Position numbers and translations under genes: made by a program. The notes under the pieces were generated by a model. It saw only the letters and a program-made list of their open reading frames with translations, did no database searches and was not told the origin of the DNA. Source: Gentiana macrophylla (lineage: Eukaryota; Streptophyta; Magnoliopsida; Gentianales; Gentianaceae). Taken from it: a stretch of DNA of 64,000 nucleotides. How positions within the stretch are numbered: the first letter of the stretch is position 1; each line of letters opens with the position of its first letter. Below, one piece after another: positions 21,294 through 34,688 of the stretch. Location of the stretch: NCBI GenBank assembly GCA_026214975.1, contig JAOBSW010000744.1, positions 124,001 through 188,000 of the forward strand. The letters are read 5' to 3'.

Positions 21294-24200
21294 ATGGCTT
21301 CATCCTCCTCAAACACCCAAACTGGATATGAAAATTCGATTGCTACTGGATCGTTCTTTCAGGAAGAACACTACTTGAAACTATGCGAAAATGATGAGGA
21401 AGCAAAACGCTTGGCAGCTGGATGCAAAAACCTAAGATTATCAACGTTTCTAAATCCTTCAATAACCGAAATCTGTTATGAAAGTCTAATCTCCTTCTGG
21501 AAAACCGCAAAATATGTTGCTGGGCTCCTTGTAGAAGAAGGTGATGAATGGGAAGAAGGCAAGATCGTTGCATCTGTCAACGGCACAGAAGTGGTCATGA
21601 CGGCAAAGGTAATTCGTACTCACCTTAAACTTTCAAATAAGGGTCAAGCAAAAGTTACCTTGGTACCACAAAACTTGGATGATTTCTGGACAACAATCGC
21701 GAAAACTGCAAATCTAGGATCTAAGAAGGTCAATTGCCTTAGATCTGCACTAAAGAAACCATTCAGTGAGTTCAGTGCCCTAATTGGAAAGAGCATTGAA
21801 GGAAGGCTAGGGGCAAATAATGCCATGACAGAAGCCAGAATGCAACTGATGGGAATCATCTACAACAATTTGGAATTCAATTGGGCAACCTACTTCTTCT
21901 TGAGAATCAAAGAGCAAATTCAAGGTGAAGCTAATGCGGCCAAAAAGGGGATAGCAGAAAGGAAAAAAAGAAAGGCCAATTTTGGGTGAAAAAGTCATAT
22001 GGGATTCAGTTGCACTATTTTCTACAATGTCTCTAAGTCCCTGGTTTAAAACTCCACAAACTGCATGAATCCAAAGTCATGCTTACTTATATTAAACAAC
22101 AAAAGAAAGCAGAAGGAAGGAAGAGAAAGAAAACCACAACACATCCCTCTGGCCAAAGAAAGAAACAAAAAGTTCAAAGAAACTTGGACAAAGAAAAATT
22201 TGGATAGTCAATTGATGAAGAAGAAGCAGAAGATTCTGAAAGTGAAGCCGAACAACCACATGAAGAAAGTGGCAATGAAAATGAACAACCTCCACATAAG
22301 GAGACAACAAGTGATGCTGGAGATAACAATGAAGAAACTCCAGAAGAACCTGCACAAATGTCTGCAAACGACATTGATGATAGAATTGCAGAATATCTTG
22401 AATGGAAGGTAGGGGATTGCAGAACTCAACTTCAAGACTCCGAATGCATGCTTTCTGAGGAGGCCTGGTTTTTCAATTTTCTGGCAATCACAACCCTGGT
22501 TGGTGTACTTGATGAATCTCCACTCTGGGACATGGTTGATACAGCAAAGGCAAAACTGCCACAGATCCCTGACCAAAACAGTGATGACTCGGAAGACGGT
22601 GAAGATGATCAAGACAATATTGATCAAGATGATTGTGATGATCATGATGACAATGATGAAGATAAACAAGAAGAAGAGGATACTCCTGCACCAGATGCAA
22701 TTGATGATAACATTCTCCTAAGTTCGTTTCTACAACCACAAGGTCCAGCAAAGTCGACACCAGCTGAGACAACCCCACCAACATCACAAACTAAACCAGC
22801 TAACAATCCTGAGCAAATTCCACAAACTCCTGTGGATACTACTGTTCAATCGACAGCAGTATTAGACACTAGTTCAGCTGCTGCCACTCCAGTCAAGGAA
22901 ATCCCCAGCAAAGAGCAAGAGGGAATAGCTGCCCAACCTACACCAGCATACACATCCACCCAAATACTTGAAGATTTGGCAGGCGATGCAGATGTTACCC
23001 AACATCAAGACAAAGGGCAGCAAACAGAACCAGAACTATCTGACACCCGACACAAACTCTCTCAGCTGGCCATTGGCATCTCCAATAAGACTTTTGAAAA
23101 AGCAGCAGACCTGCTGGCTGAAGAATTGGAGCAGCAGGCCATGTACCTCAGATCCATGACTTCAGCATTTAATGATAAAAGTTACTCCATCGAGCAAAAG
23201 TTCCAGTAGAGTACATTGATGCACAGAATATTGTTGTCCAACAACAAGGAAATATGATGAGACAACTCAACATCAATATTACTAACAACCTTGCAGGACT
23301 CAGACAACACATTTCCCAAGAAAATGATTCAATGGCATTGGCATTATTTTGATTTCGCATGGTCCAGAGGCGATCGATCATGTTAATGATTCACATACAT
23401 TAAGTCAAAATTGGACTCTCTGATTGGAACAGCAGAGGCTACAAACAGCATCTTACTCCAGCAAAGTGATGATGCTGCCAAAACGGGGGAAACAAACAAG
23501 CCTAAAGGATCAACGATAAGACCCCCAAATTTTATAGAGAACAGCTGAGAGCAATGGACACAGAAATGACAATCAGAAATGAAGCAGGGGAACAACAAAG
23601 AAAGGCTAGATAAGAAAGAGAAAAGGCCTCAAATGAACCTTGTATAGGATTTCCCCGTCCTATTCAAAGAAGGGATGATGATAGAGATACATCAGGTGGA
23701 TAGCAAAGATCTGAATCAAGCCATCAAAGGAGGTCAGAAAAAGAACACAGAACTAGCACAAGCAGAGAGAAAAGAGGTTTTCCAACTCACAGAAAGAGGC
23801 AAGAATATGAGGCTAAAATCCTAGATCATTTGAGAGAATTCTTCAGAGCTTAAGAAGGGTTGTACCCAAATCTGACTCAAGATCAAGCATAGGCAGACTG
23901 GCTAAGCTACCAGGATGAACAGAGGAGAGTTGACATGGCCAAAATATACAATGACATCAAAAGACAACATGCTTCTCTCTAACAAAGTAGTGGAATTAGC
24001 AGACCAAGTTCAACCATACCACTTTCTGCAAAGGGACCAGAAGACTTGCCAACTGAGCAACAAGAAGACTTCAACTATATGGAAAAATTCTTCAACCCTA
24101 TGGGAAAAATGAATAAACAAGACCAATGGGGTCTATACAAAAATCTCAAGTTTGCTGACTCACACATTGCAGAAGCTAGGGAGAGACTTGAGAAGTACTT

Positions 24201-24393
24201 TGGACAGCCTAGGGCAAATGAAACTATGCCTGACTTTAACATACTCTTTGCCAAAAGAATTTTTCAAGGAGTATCTGAATACACTGCTATGGCATACTGG
24301 AAGTGGAAGTTTCCAAAAATCGATTGGAAAGACATTGAGGAGGTTCAGACTACAAAATTCAAGAGGTACAAAGCAAAATTAAGCAAAATGTAG
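21294..24393 (+). pseudogene. RetroC extra ORF (divergent homologue, about 1030 codons), broken
   Basis: It starts MASSSSNTQTGYENS at 21294. The first 230 residues (21294-21989) keep the family pattern at low identity: ISFWKTAKY aligns with the others' EFWKNI, then VNGTEVVMTAKVIRTHL, and MQLMGIIYNNLEFNWATYFF aligns with the MKFDWAGYFIHY block. A Lys/Arg-rich stretch follows in another frame (about 22080-22200). An acidic region is then open through 23209, including a run of mostly Asp/Glu at about 22580-22680. The part 23210-24045 is frame-disrupted. The C-terminus (24046-24393) has WGLYKNLKFADSHIAEARER and YWKWKFPKIDW, and ends at TAG. It has no signal peptide or membrane segment. Confidence 0.7.
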
Positions 24394-24537
24394 TTAATGA
24401 TCCTTTAGTATGTTTTGAAATCATCCTTTCTGATTACCCTTAAATGGATGAATAAAATTTTCAAGTTATATTCTGTTATTCTATTATGAAAAAATTTGGC
24501 ATACTTATGTTCAGGCTTATGAGGGTTTTGGCATCAT

Positions 24538-24551
24538 AAAAAATGGGGAAA
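24538..24551 (+). other. RetroC polypurine tract
   Basis: AAAAAATGGGGAAA stands directly before the 3' LTR. One T interrupts the purine run compared with the tract of the main family. Confidence 0.7.
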
Positions 24552-24552
24552 T

Positions 24553-25957
24553 TGTTAGGAACATTTTATTATGTTTTGATGATGGCCATACTAGCTGTTA
24601 TAGCAAGCCTGAAATAAGTTAGAACACTCTGTATAGTCTTTACTTAGAGTCTGACATTTTGTATAAGTTGAGTCAGACAAGTATTGTACTAGTTGGTAGG
24701 ACGGCAAAGCAAAAACAGATTTTCGGCAGAGTAAGGCCAGTCAAGTACCAGCAGAGAAGCAATGAAGACATTATGGTCTGACTTATAACCAAGGAAGTCT
24801 GTGATGACCTTGGATAAGTCTAAATTATGATTTGAGTGATGAAACTTAATATTTAATATGGTGTACACTGATCTCACCCAAGTCAAGGATCAGTGAAGTA
24901 CAAGGATTCTCCTTGAACTGAAAGAATGAAGGAAACAGTGAATTGGCAAAGTAAACTGACTTTCGGATGAGTGAAGACAAAGCAGTGAATGAAGATCTAA
25001 GCGGCAAAGTCAGATAGATCACTTGACTGATTAAAGAACAGCTGAGTAAATCTTACTTAGTCAGATTATTGAAATATGAAGAAGATACTGAAGATCAAGC
25101 ATTAAATGCACAATCAATAGAGGATCAATCAAGGACAGATTCTATGGTAAACGTTTGAAGAAAAATCCGACTGCTAAAATCAAGGAGAATACAATTAAGG
25201 GGGAACCAAGAATAAAATCAAGGATTATTCCCTTCATTAATATAGCCAACGGACGGAAATTCAAATCAAGAATAATCAAGGCTGTAAATAGAAGGCTCTG
25301 ACAAGAGAAATATATACATATTACGAACGATCAAGAATCCGAGCAAAAACTCTGTCAAAGTAAAAAGTCTTATATCTGTGCTAAAAAGAAATATCTAGTG
25401 ATCAACTCTAAACCGAGAGCTACAAATCAAGCATCAAGCATTGAGATTGATCAACAAGTTTGTGAATCCAATTCATATCAATCAAGCAACTGAATCAGAG
25501 CCATCTGAGAAGGAGTTGTGTTTGCGATAGCTGCTGAAGGATTTGATCCTAAGGAGCAGTGAAAGAGACTGAGTCACTGAAGCTGTTGCAGTCAAGGAGT
25601 GATAGTCTAGTAGATTGTGAAGCTTGAGAAGTCAAGGACAATCATACTATTGTATCTGTGAAAACAATAGTGAATTCCTCCGATCATCACAGGAGAAGAG
25701 TGGACAAAGGGATTACACCACCCTGACCACTATAAGCCTTGTGTCAATTTACTTTCTGCAATTTACCTTACTGCATTCATTTATTTGCTTATATTATATC
25801 TTATATTTGTGATTGCTTAAACTACCTTGAAATAACTTAGTAAGAAGGGACTTATCTGCTGCCCAAAATCTTTTAAATATAAGAAAAGTTTTTGAAACTC
25901 CACTATAGTCATTCACCCCCCCTCTGACTATAGTTTTACCCTTCTTTGGGACCAACA
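24553..25957 (+). repeat. RetroC 3' LTR (1405 bp)
   Basis: It runs TGTTAGGAAC...GGGACCAACA. Its start (ATGATGGCCATACTAGCTG) and its end (CACCCCC...TTTGGGACCAACA) resemble the main family, but most of the middle does not, and it is about 300 bp shorter. Nothing coding is seen. Confidence 0.8.
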
Positions 25958-27351
25958 GTTTTGCATGCCATTTCCGCTAACGTGCCCTATTTATCGTTGT
26001 GGTCGATATCACATCATTACTTCAAATATAATTACAAACCTTTTTTCGTACTTTTTTTGGTACCAAAAGAGTACTTAACGGTGTGGTTTTTGATTCCTTG
26101 TACAAGGCCATTCTAGTGTCCATTTTGCCTACCGTTTGCACCGCCTTGCATTATTTATCGTTGTGGTCGATATCACATCATTACTTCAAATATAATTACA
26201 AACATTTTTTTTCGTACTTTTTTTATACCCACCGATTACTTAACGGTGTGATTTTTTATTTCTTGTACAAGGCTATTATAGTCTCCGTTTTGATTGCCGT
26301 TTGCACCCCCGTGCCTTATTTATCGTTCTGGTCAATATCAAATAAGTACTTCAAAGAAAATTACAAATGTTTTTTTTTCGTAATTTTTTTTGTACCCATA
26401 GAGTGCTTAACGGTGTGATTTTTGATTCCTTGTACAAGGCCATTCTAGTGTCCGTTTCGCATGCCGTTTACGTCGATTTGTCTTATTTAACTTTCAGGTC
26501 GATATCACATAGTTACTTAAAACCGAATTACAAACGTTTTTTTTCATACTTTTTTTTTGTACCGACAGAGTACTTAACAGTGTGATTTTTGATTACTTGT
26601 TCAAGGCCATTATAGTGTCCGTGTTGCCTGCCGTTTGCACCGCCATGCCTTGTTTATCGTTGTGGTCGATATCACATCAGTACTTCAAAGAAAATTACAA
26701 ACCTTTTTTTCGTACTTTTTTGTACCAACAGAGTATTTAACGGTGGGATTTTGATTCCTTGTACAAGGCCATTCTAGTGTCTGTTTCGCCTGCCGTTTAC
26801 GCCGGCGTGCCTTATTTATCATTCTGGTTGATATCACATCAGTACTTCAAAGAATATTACTTCAAAGAATATTACTTAACGGTATGATTTTTTATTCCTT
26901 GTACAAGGCCATTCGGGTGTCCGTTTCGCCTGCCGTTTGCACCGTCGTGCCTTATTTATCGTTGTGGTCGATATCACATCGTTACTTCAAAGATAATTAC
27001 ATACATTTTTTTCATACTTATTTTTGTACGCATAGAGTACTTAACGGTGTGATTTTTGATTCCTTATACAAGACCATTCTAGTGTCCGTTTAGCATGCCG
27101 TTTGCACCGACATGCCTTATTTATCGTTGTGGTCGATATAACATCGTTACTTCAAAGATAATTACAAACCTTTTTTCATACTTTTTTTTATACACACAGA
27201 GTACTTAACGGTGTGATTTTTGATACCTTGTACAAGGCCATTCTGGTCTACGTTTTGTTTGCCGTTTGAGCCGGCGTGCCTTATTTATCGTTCTGGTCGA
27301 TATCACATCAGTACTTCAACGAATATTACAAACATTTTTTTTCGTACTTTT
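25958..27351. repeat. Satellite array, ~165-bp monomer, about 8.5 copies
   Basis: The anchor ACTTAACG and its variants recur at 26073, 26238, 26405, 26572, 26735, 26874, 27039 and 27203, giving periods of 163-167 bp with one shortened unit of 139. Each unit contains GTGTGATTTTTGATTCCTTG, TACAAGGCCATT, GCCTTATTTATCGTTGTGG, TCGATATCACATC and a T-rich stretch. Short ORFs on the plus strand are by-products of the repeat. The array is cut on the left by RetroC's LTR end and on the right by RetroD's LTR start, in both cases within a monomer. Confidence 0.93.
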
Positions 27352-28625
27352 TGTTGGACTTATTTTAAGTTTTAGGGATGAGTGCCAGACTAGCTGGTAT
27401 AGAGCAAAGGCAAAAAGATGTCTAGATCAAATGTATAGGCTTATTAGAGTTTGATCTTGTATATGTTTGATCAAACAAGCACTGTAAAAGGTCAGCTGAC
27501 TTGCATCAGCACCTGTCTATATCAGTAGGGTACCTGAGTCAGTAGACTAGTTTAGGAACCTATTGAAGAATGAAGGTTGAGGGCTCAAACTCAGTTATTG
27601 AAGGCTAAGGGATCAAACTTAGTATTTAAAGTCAAGGATATGGAATCAGAATTTAGGGAAGTCTGTGATGACCTAAACTGATTAAATATACCTTGTGTAC
27701 AAGGTCTAAGTTCAACAAGTTAAATGGTAATTGGAACTTGGTTATATTCAAAATAGTGTAATCTAACTTCACAATTAAAAGTTAGATATAAGAGAAGTCA
27801 GCTGCAGTGTTCTATAAACACAGCAACTTGAATCAGCTGACTGATGTGCATTTCAGCAGACTAATACTCACAAGAACCTGCTGATATATATTTTGAATTA
27901 TTCTAAGGTTACATTGGAAGAATACAAGGATAAGGACATATAACAACTCTTGATTTTGTCAACAAATCAATGGTTAAGATTAAAGGGACGTTGGAAAGAA
28001 ACAAATCATTATCCAATGGATACAAGTCAAAGGGTGGACAGACTTAAAACTGTCAAAAATCAATCTTACAGTGTCAGTACTTTGTACATGGACAGAATGC
28101 AAGTCAAGAAAAGAACAAGTCTGAAACGGCTATGTTTGAATTTCAAACATAAGTCACAAGGATTCCTACCTATAAATAGAGGACTCCTAATTCAGATACA
28201 AGTGATGATTTTTGATGAAAATTAAGGATCTATCTTGAGCTATCAGATTTCTATCTAAGAATCACACTGCTGACCCTATTGAGCTTAAAGCTACTAATCC
28301 AAGAAATATCTTCGAGTGTAATCTGCTATCAAGCTACATCAAGTTCACACATTTGAAGAATCCAAGCTACTGATCATATCATTCTGATCAAGCTGAATCA
28401 CCTACTTGATTCAAACTTTCTTTTATAAAAAATCTACTGAAGACAGTGAAGCATCTTTGGGTGTCAAGGATTGTTGTTTGTGGTGGAGCTGGTGAAGAGG
28501 CAATCCTACCCTTCAAGGACCAATGGAAGACTTTGGAGCAGCAATCCTACCTGTTACAAGTGTTCAGTTTGTGAAGCCATAGATATTGGTAAAGGACAAA
28601 CAACTTAGGGATTTTTGTAAGAGTG
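27352..28625 (+). repeat. RetroD 5' LTR, left part
   Basis: It matches the solo LTR from its first base (TGTTGGACTTATTTTAAG) until GGGATTTTTGTAA, where LX begins after the target sequence GAGTG (28621-28625). The LTR continues at 56592. Confidence 0.92.
28171..28178 (+). promoter_or_regulatory. TATA box in RetroD 5' LTR
   Basis: TATAAATA sits in the family context CCTATAAATAGAGGAC. LX lies between this promoter and gag, so normal genomic RNA from this copy is probably blocked. Confidence 0.6.
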
Positions 28626-30359
28626 TGAAGGATGTAGGATCTTAGATCTAAACGAGTTAGATCTACACGCAGCGGATGGATCACGATTTATATATTACAA
28701 TACATAATTAAAGGATTTAACAACTACAAGGGGGTTAAGATCGTGTTACCAATAGTAGGAAGAGAAGCCAAGATCTTCCGATGTGTTCTCCAAACGGCGG
28801 TTGGTGGACACCCTTCTTGATATACGAGCCTCCTTGATATGCAACACCAAGAAAAACTTAGAGTTTTTCTTCTACTAAAACCCTAGACAAGAGAAAACTA
28901 ATTTTTCCTCTCCTTTTTTTGTGGTGGTCGAAAATTTAGCCAATGCAATAGGCTTGGGAGAACTCTCTTTTTATAGGAGAGTAAACCTTGTCCTCCAAGG
29001 ATTAAATAATTAAGAGATAATTATTCCATTAATCCTTTATTCCAAATAAAAGATAAATAAAATGATTATCCCAAACAAATTAGGATAAATCATATTATTA
29101 TCTAATATTCCAAGAATTATCATTTAACAAATAAAAGATAAATCACATGTCAAATAATTATCCAAGAAAACTAATTTCTCTCTAATTAAACAACATCATT
29201 GGCGCCACCTTTAGGGTTTCCAAGCCCACATAAAATGTCTTTTATGTGTATTATATTATCTAGCACAACTAAATAATATTTTGCATATCAATTAATTAGC
29301 CCAGCCAATTAATTATCACTGAGGCCCAAATAACAAGATTATTAGTCCGAATTATAGAAGCCACATCGGGGACCATGGACCTATAACCAGTAGCTCCAAA
29401 AATTAAATATTCATCGAACCGAATAAGTATATTAATTATTAATTTCGGGATTACGCCACCATAAACCCGAAACTGAACTCTACCGATTATAGATGTATAC
29501 TTATACTCAACCCATAGAGTGAATAAGCGTCCATTGATATAATCACTACATACGGATTAACCCTCCATAGACTGTCCATTCTGAGTGGGAAGTCTCCGTG
29601 AACCCGACTCAGAATATCTTATCCTTATTTACCATTAACCCCCTAGTGATCAATTAGTTCACATATCTGACTAGTAGCTAATTAGTCTAACATGAACTGG
29701 GCCCATCGATCATTTTCTTAGGGCTAACAAATAAGGGGACTATCTCTCTACTTCCCGCAGGAAGGAATGGATTCCATGTCTGTGAAAATCAGAACTACTC
29801 ACTCATCTGGAGATAGTGCCAATGAGAAGTGGCTTGGAACACATATTTAAGTGAACCGTAACTAACACATCAAACACTACCCCGGGACAAGCAGCACCCT
29901 GTGATCATCTCAGGATTAAGGTTGATCCATTTATGATCATCTAATGATTTAATAAGATTCCTCGATTACGGAATTATACCGAGAAATACAGATTAAATCG
30001 GTCCAGTCCTATATGAATGCCATCATATATAAATGCCCCACGTAGGTACCCTCTACCGACAGTCCGGATAAGACTATCACACCCTAAGGTGTTCTGGGCG
30101 CATTATTGGTGTTTTAATCAAGAGACTCTAAACTCTGATTAAGTTCACCACGGACTACCAGTTTAAGTATATCACCACTAACTCAATCCTCACGTGTAAT
30201 CCATACACTGAGTTAAGTGGTTACATACAAATATACTTAGGGTTTGCAAAGCGATGTATTACTTTACAAGCACAAAGCAAGTAACTAAGGTGAGATAAAT
30301 TCTGTCATCCAATATCAAAAACAATTACACAAATTGTCTTTCGGGCACTACACCTAACA
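28626..30359 (-). repeat. LX 3' LTR (1734 bp)
   Basis: It is intact and matches the LX 5' LTR at 49547-56591 (minus its insert) with only scattered differences. A TATA box (TATAAAAA on the minus strand) is at 28975-28968. It has no coding content. Confidence 0.92.
28968..28975 (-). promoter_or_regulatory. TATA box in LX 3' LTR
   Basis: TATAAAAA sits in the context CTCCTATAAAAAGAGAG on the minus strand. The counterpart in the 5' LTR is at 49892-49886 (one A shorter). Confidence 0.5.
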
Positions 30360-30370
30360 ATCTCCCACTT
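30360..30370 (-). other. LX polypurine tract
   Basis: The minus strand reads AAGTGGGAGAT directly before TGTTAGG, a typical copia-like polypurine tract. Confidence 0.75.
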
Positions 30371-32816
30371 GCACGAAATGACAAGCAATGATTGTTTTTA
30401 GAGCACACCCTTTCTCATCTTATTCACAACACTCTCCCACTTGCTCTAAAAGCAAATGAGACATATCCATCAATGCCATACCCTCCAAGCACTCGACTTC
30501 CATTACCTCGATCAGTTAGGTTGTCGACTGAGACGATCTTTAGGATTGAAACGTTGCGGTCCTTCCAATCAAAGCGGTACTCTCTTAATATGCTTTTGAC
30601 TTCTTGTGACCGGAGAAGATCCTTCTAAGCTATCTCTTCACTTGTTTTCACAATGAAGTGATATCGGCTTATCAGACCTGGAATTACTCCCAGACCAAAA
30701 AGAAAATTCTAAGCACTATGAGTAAACACTGAGCCCGAGATCAACTTAATGATCATCCTCAATCTGACTACAAGTCAGAATCGGTGTAGTCAACCATATT
30801 CAAGTTTGCACCTGAATATACAAGCATATGATTCCTCTTTCTCTAAAGATACTTGAGGACATACTAAACCACTACTTATTGCTCGAATCCAAGATTCGAT
30901 TACTATTGACTTGTGATAACCTGACTTGCCATTATCCAAGAGAGACTCTATCCCATTTTCTCTTTATCCGAAGATTTAGAGAATCATTCCTGAGAGTTAG
31001 GGTAGGACTACTCTCGATGAATGTTTCATACGTATATGCATAATCATCTTATTCAATAAGATAGGTGGGATAGCCAATGACTCATTCTCGTGAATCTGAC
31101 CGAATCAGATTCTTAGAATATAGTCCAATTTTCTCATCCAGAGAATCTTGGCCTGTTAGTTTCCGACTTCAGATAGCACACACATGTTGTTTCCAACCGT
31201 TTCAGTGTTATCATTCATGAACACTAATACTACTACTTTACCAATATTGATATCCAGTCTACGAAAGACTTATCAATATTCTGGTCAAGTCCACATATTT
31301 TAAAACATGTGACTTTAAATGTCCGAGAGGTTCTCTTAAATCCACAAAGGATATAAGCCCGGCGATCATCCCGCCATTTGTTCTAACCAAGACCCTTCTG
31401 TTCCGAATGAATCCAGACTCCGTTTTTTCGGCAAGAAAGTCTCAGGGAATCACCCCTATTTTCTGCTTTCTAACGAAATCTTGCAAGACTGAGTGGTGAG
31501 AGAGTTCAATCTGGTTAACTCTCTACTTGTCAGGGAATCACCCCTAGACCACTCGACTTGCTATTTGAAAGTTTAAACTTTCCTATTCATTCGACTCTTT
31601 TCCGTGTAGATCCAATTGCTTCCACTGGGCCTGAGACACTCAGGTGGTTCTACAAGAGGCTGAACAGAATTGGAGTATCAAAACTCCATTCATAGGGTTA
31701 AGGCTTTCAAACCAAGCTCTATGATCAGAATCCTATACAGCCCACCTAGAGCCATGGGTTATCAATCACCCCAGCAGACTATAAAGTCCACAAAACCACA
31801 ATGGGTCAACGGTTAAACCATACTCCCACTGTGTTTTGGGTGGATTGATATTCTGATCTAGTAGTTTTTATCAGTGCATTCACCAACAACCGATGTTGGA
31901 CGTGGTCTGATTAAATCAGATAGTAACTACCTTTGGGTAACTGTACTCTAAGGTTTAAGGCTGCTACTTATAGATTCTATCAGAATCTTTGTGACAGTTT
32001 AACCGTCACTTTCTGATCTCAAGAATCTTATAACCAACCTTCACTCGTCACATTAAGATATTTCACGAACAGTCACAATCTGAACGTATGCGCAAAATCT
32101 CCAGTCCTACCTTCATGCATTAAATGCTAAATGCCTACATTTAGGGAAGTGGTGTGAACCGAATTCACTCCTTATCCATAAATTCACTAGCATCTTCTAG
32201 GTAGACTTCTCGGTTTACATAATAATGTTAACCGTTATTTTGCAACCAATTATCTTAATCGAGTTTAGCAGTGTATTGTAGCACATCAGTAAATATATAG
32301 GGCAAGTTTATGGTTTCTTCCTCAGTGAGAATCATTCCACTAGGAGGCAGGACAAGCATCAGTCCCAAGACTATGCGATAGCCTATTTCTGAGCATGGAA
32401 TACTCTATTCTCTGTTAAAATCAGAGACTCCTCCTCGTATTCTTTCGATAAACTAAATCATGTTTCGAGTAGTTATCAGACAAAATGTCACCACTCAAAA
32501 TCTCTCATTAGCTTGTATCTTTCACTAGACCCCGAAGGTCATTGTGAACAAGCTACGTTACTTCTGCAGATCTATTACCCTTTCCTAATAGAAAGGAAGC
32601 TTAGTCATCGTTCCTTTGAGACAGTGTTCCGAGACTGGGAGATAGGAATCACCCTTAGCCAGTCGTTAGGTCTTATCTCTAGGATATATGCACTAATTAA
32701 TAGATTATGAAGAATCGTTTATCTTAATACGGAAACCATTTGCCTATAATAGTTTTAGATGTGGTACACATACATATTCAGCTTTTCTTAGTGGTTCTGA
32801 TTTTATCAAACAAAAG
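30360..32816 (-). other. LX internal region, 3' segment: non-coding
   Basis: This 2.46 kb has no long ORF and no recognisable retroviral motif on either strand. It contains three dispersed copies of a short motif close to GGAATCACCCCTA (about 31446, 31534 and 32646). A long part repeats phrases such as CTCCCACTTGC and TCTAAAAGCAAATGAGA near the polypurine tract. It ends where RetroE inserted at target AAAAG (32812-32816). Confidence 0.7.
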
Positions 32817-34526
32817 TGTTGGTCCCTGAAAAGGCTTTGGTTAAGTTTAGAGGGGGGGGGGGTGAATAAACTTAACACTTAAAACTTTGGAGTTAACAAA
32901 TTGCAACTTCAAAGATCTGCGATACTTGATGAGTCTCTTTGAGACCTCGATAACTCTTTGATAGACGGTAGTCTCTTGTGATTCGATTTCTTTGAATTTG
33001 TGCAATGAATAATATCAAAATTAAGCCTTATTACTTGTTGTTAAATATGATACTAAGTATTAGATACTCAGTAGTGCAAGTGTGTGATTTCAGTTGCTAG
33101 ATTCAGTAGGATGATGTGTGTAATAAACTAAGTGCATAAAGTAAATGCTGAAAGTAAGTAGGCAAATTTTTATAGTGGTTCCAGGTGATGTAATCCTGTC
33201 AGTCCACTCTTCTCCTGTGATGTTGGAGGAAATTCACTAGAGATCTTTGATGTAGCTTTTACAAAGATTCCTAAGTTGCTTGTCCTTCACCAATAACTAT
33301 GGCTTCACAAACTGAAAACTGGGAACAGGTAGGATTGCTGCTCCTTAGTCTTCCACTGGTCCTTGAAGGGTAGGATTGCCTCTTCACCAGCTCCACCACA
33401 AACAACAGTCTTTCACACCCAACAGATGCTTCACTGTCTTCAGCAGGTTCTTTATAAAATAAAGATTGAATCAAATAAATGATTCAGTTGCAGCAGCTTG
33501 ATTAGGATGATGTAATCAGCAGCTTGCAGTCTTCAAGTGTGTAGTCTTGATGCAGCTTGAATACAGAATACACTTGAAGAAATTTACTGGATCAGTAGGT
33601 TTAAGCTCAGCAAGTTCAGCAGGGTGTTTTTCAGCTCAGTGTTATCACTTAAAATTTCTCTCAAATTTTCATCATATTTTTCTGAGTTGAAAGTCTTCTA
33701 TTTATAGGCAAGAATGCATGTGACTTGTATTTGAAATTCAAATGTGACCGTTCCTTGTTTTTGTCCCATCTGATTTGCATTCTGTCACTATTCATAGGAC
33801 TGACACTGTCAGAGTTCCTTTTTGACAGTGCAGTCTGTCCACCCTTTGACTTGTGTCCATTGGATAAAGTCCTGAATCATCCCAACGTCTTTTTAATCTC
33901 AGCCTTTGATTTTCTTGATAAGTCAGAGGTAGTTGGCTGTCCTTATCCATGTAATCTTCCAAGGTAATCTTGAATTAATCGAGGTAATACATCAGCAGGT
34001 TCATGAGTCTGCTGAGATACCTATCAGACTGCTGATCATCATATAACTGTATATAAAATTCAGTGCAGCTGATTACTTCTATCTAACTTTAATTTGTGTA
34101 GTTAGATTACATCATTTTAATTTTAACTAAGTTCCAATCATCATCCAACTTATGGAACTTAGTCCTTCTACACAAGGTAATATGTAATCAGTTTAGGTCA
34201 TCACAGACTTGCCTAAATTCTGATTGCATATCCTTGACTTTAAATACTAAGTTTGATCCCTTAGCCTTCATCTACTGAGTTTGAACCTCACCTTGGGTCT
34301 TTACGGTCTTGGCGGGTTCACGACTAGTCTCTCGACCTATCTACCCTACCGACCTAGACCAGTCTGCTGATATCCATCAGCAGGCCTTTACAGTGCTTGT
34401 TTGATCAAACCTATTTATGAATCAAACTCTAATAAGCCTATACATTTTAATCTAGACATCTTTTTGCCTTTGCACTATAACAGCTAGTATGACACTCATC
34501 ATCAAAACTGAGGAATAAGTCCAACA
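32817..34526 (-). repeat. RetroE 3' LTR (1710 bp)
   Basis: It is bounded by TGTTGG at 32817 and CCAACA ending at 34526. It has a run of ten Gs near 32853, where the 5' LTR has four. Its TATA box is at 33706-33699 (TATAAATA on the minus strand). Confidence 0.93.
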
Positions 34527-34527
34527 A

Positions 34528-34540
34528 TTTCCCCCTTTTT
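34528..34540 (-). other. RetroE polypurine tract
   Basis: The minus strand reads AAAAAGGGGGAAA, then one T and the LTR start, identical to RetroB. Confidence 0.85.
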
Positions 34541-34688
34541 GGTGATGATGCCACTACCCTCACCTAATCAGCAAAGCAAAAAGATAAAACAAAAAAAAAC
34601 AGAACAAATTCAGTCAATTCTCATTATAATCAATGTTCAGTTATTACAACTAGATACAGCAAAGATAAAGAATAATAAGTATGCTGAT

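Larger units (their letters stand above)
18986..25957 (+). mobile_element. RetroC: divergent copia relative, 3' half only, interrupted by a solo LTR
   Basis: It consists of post-pol spacer (18986-19344 and 21053-21293), an extra ORF (21294-24393), a polypurine tract and a 3' LTR (24553-25957). gag and pol are gone. The extra ORF and LTR are related to the other copies only distantly, so this is a separate subfamily. Its 3' LTR ends inside a 165-bp satellite array. Confidence 0.75.

Noticed and set aside
26083..27454. Chain of plus-strand ORFs rich in Phe/Tyr in the satellite
   Set aside because: They repeat with the 165-bp monomer and start and stop at monomer edges; they are a by-product of the tandem repeat.
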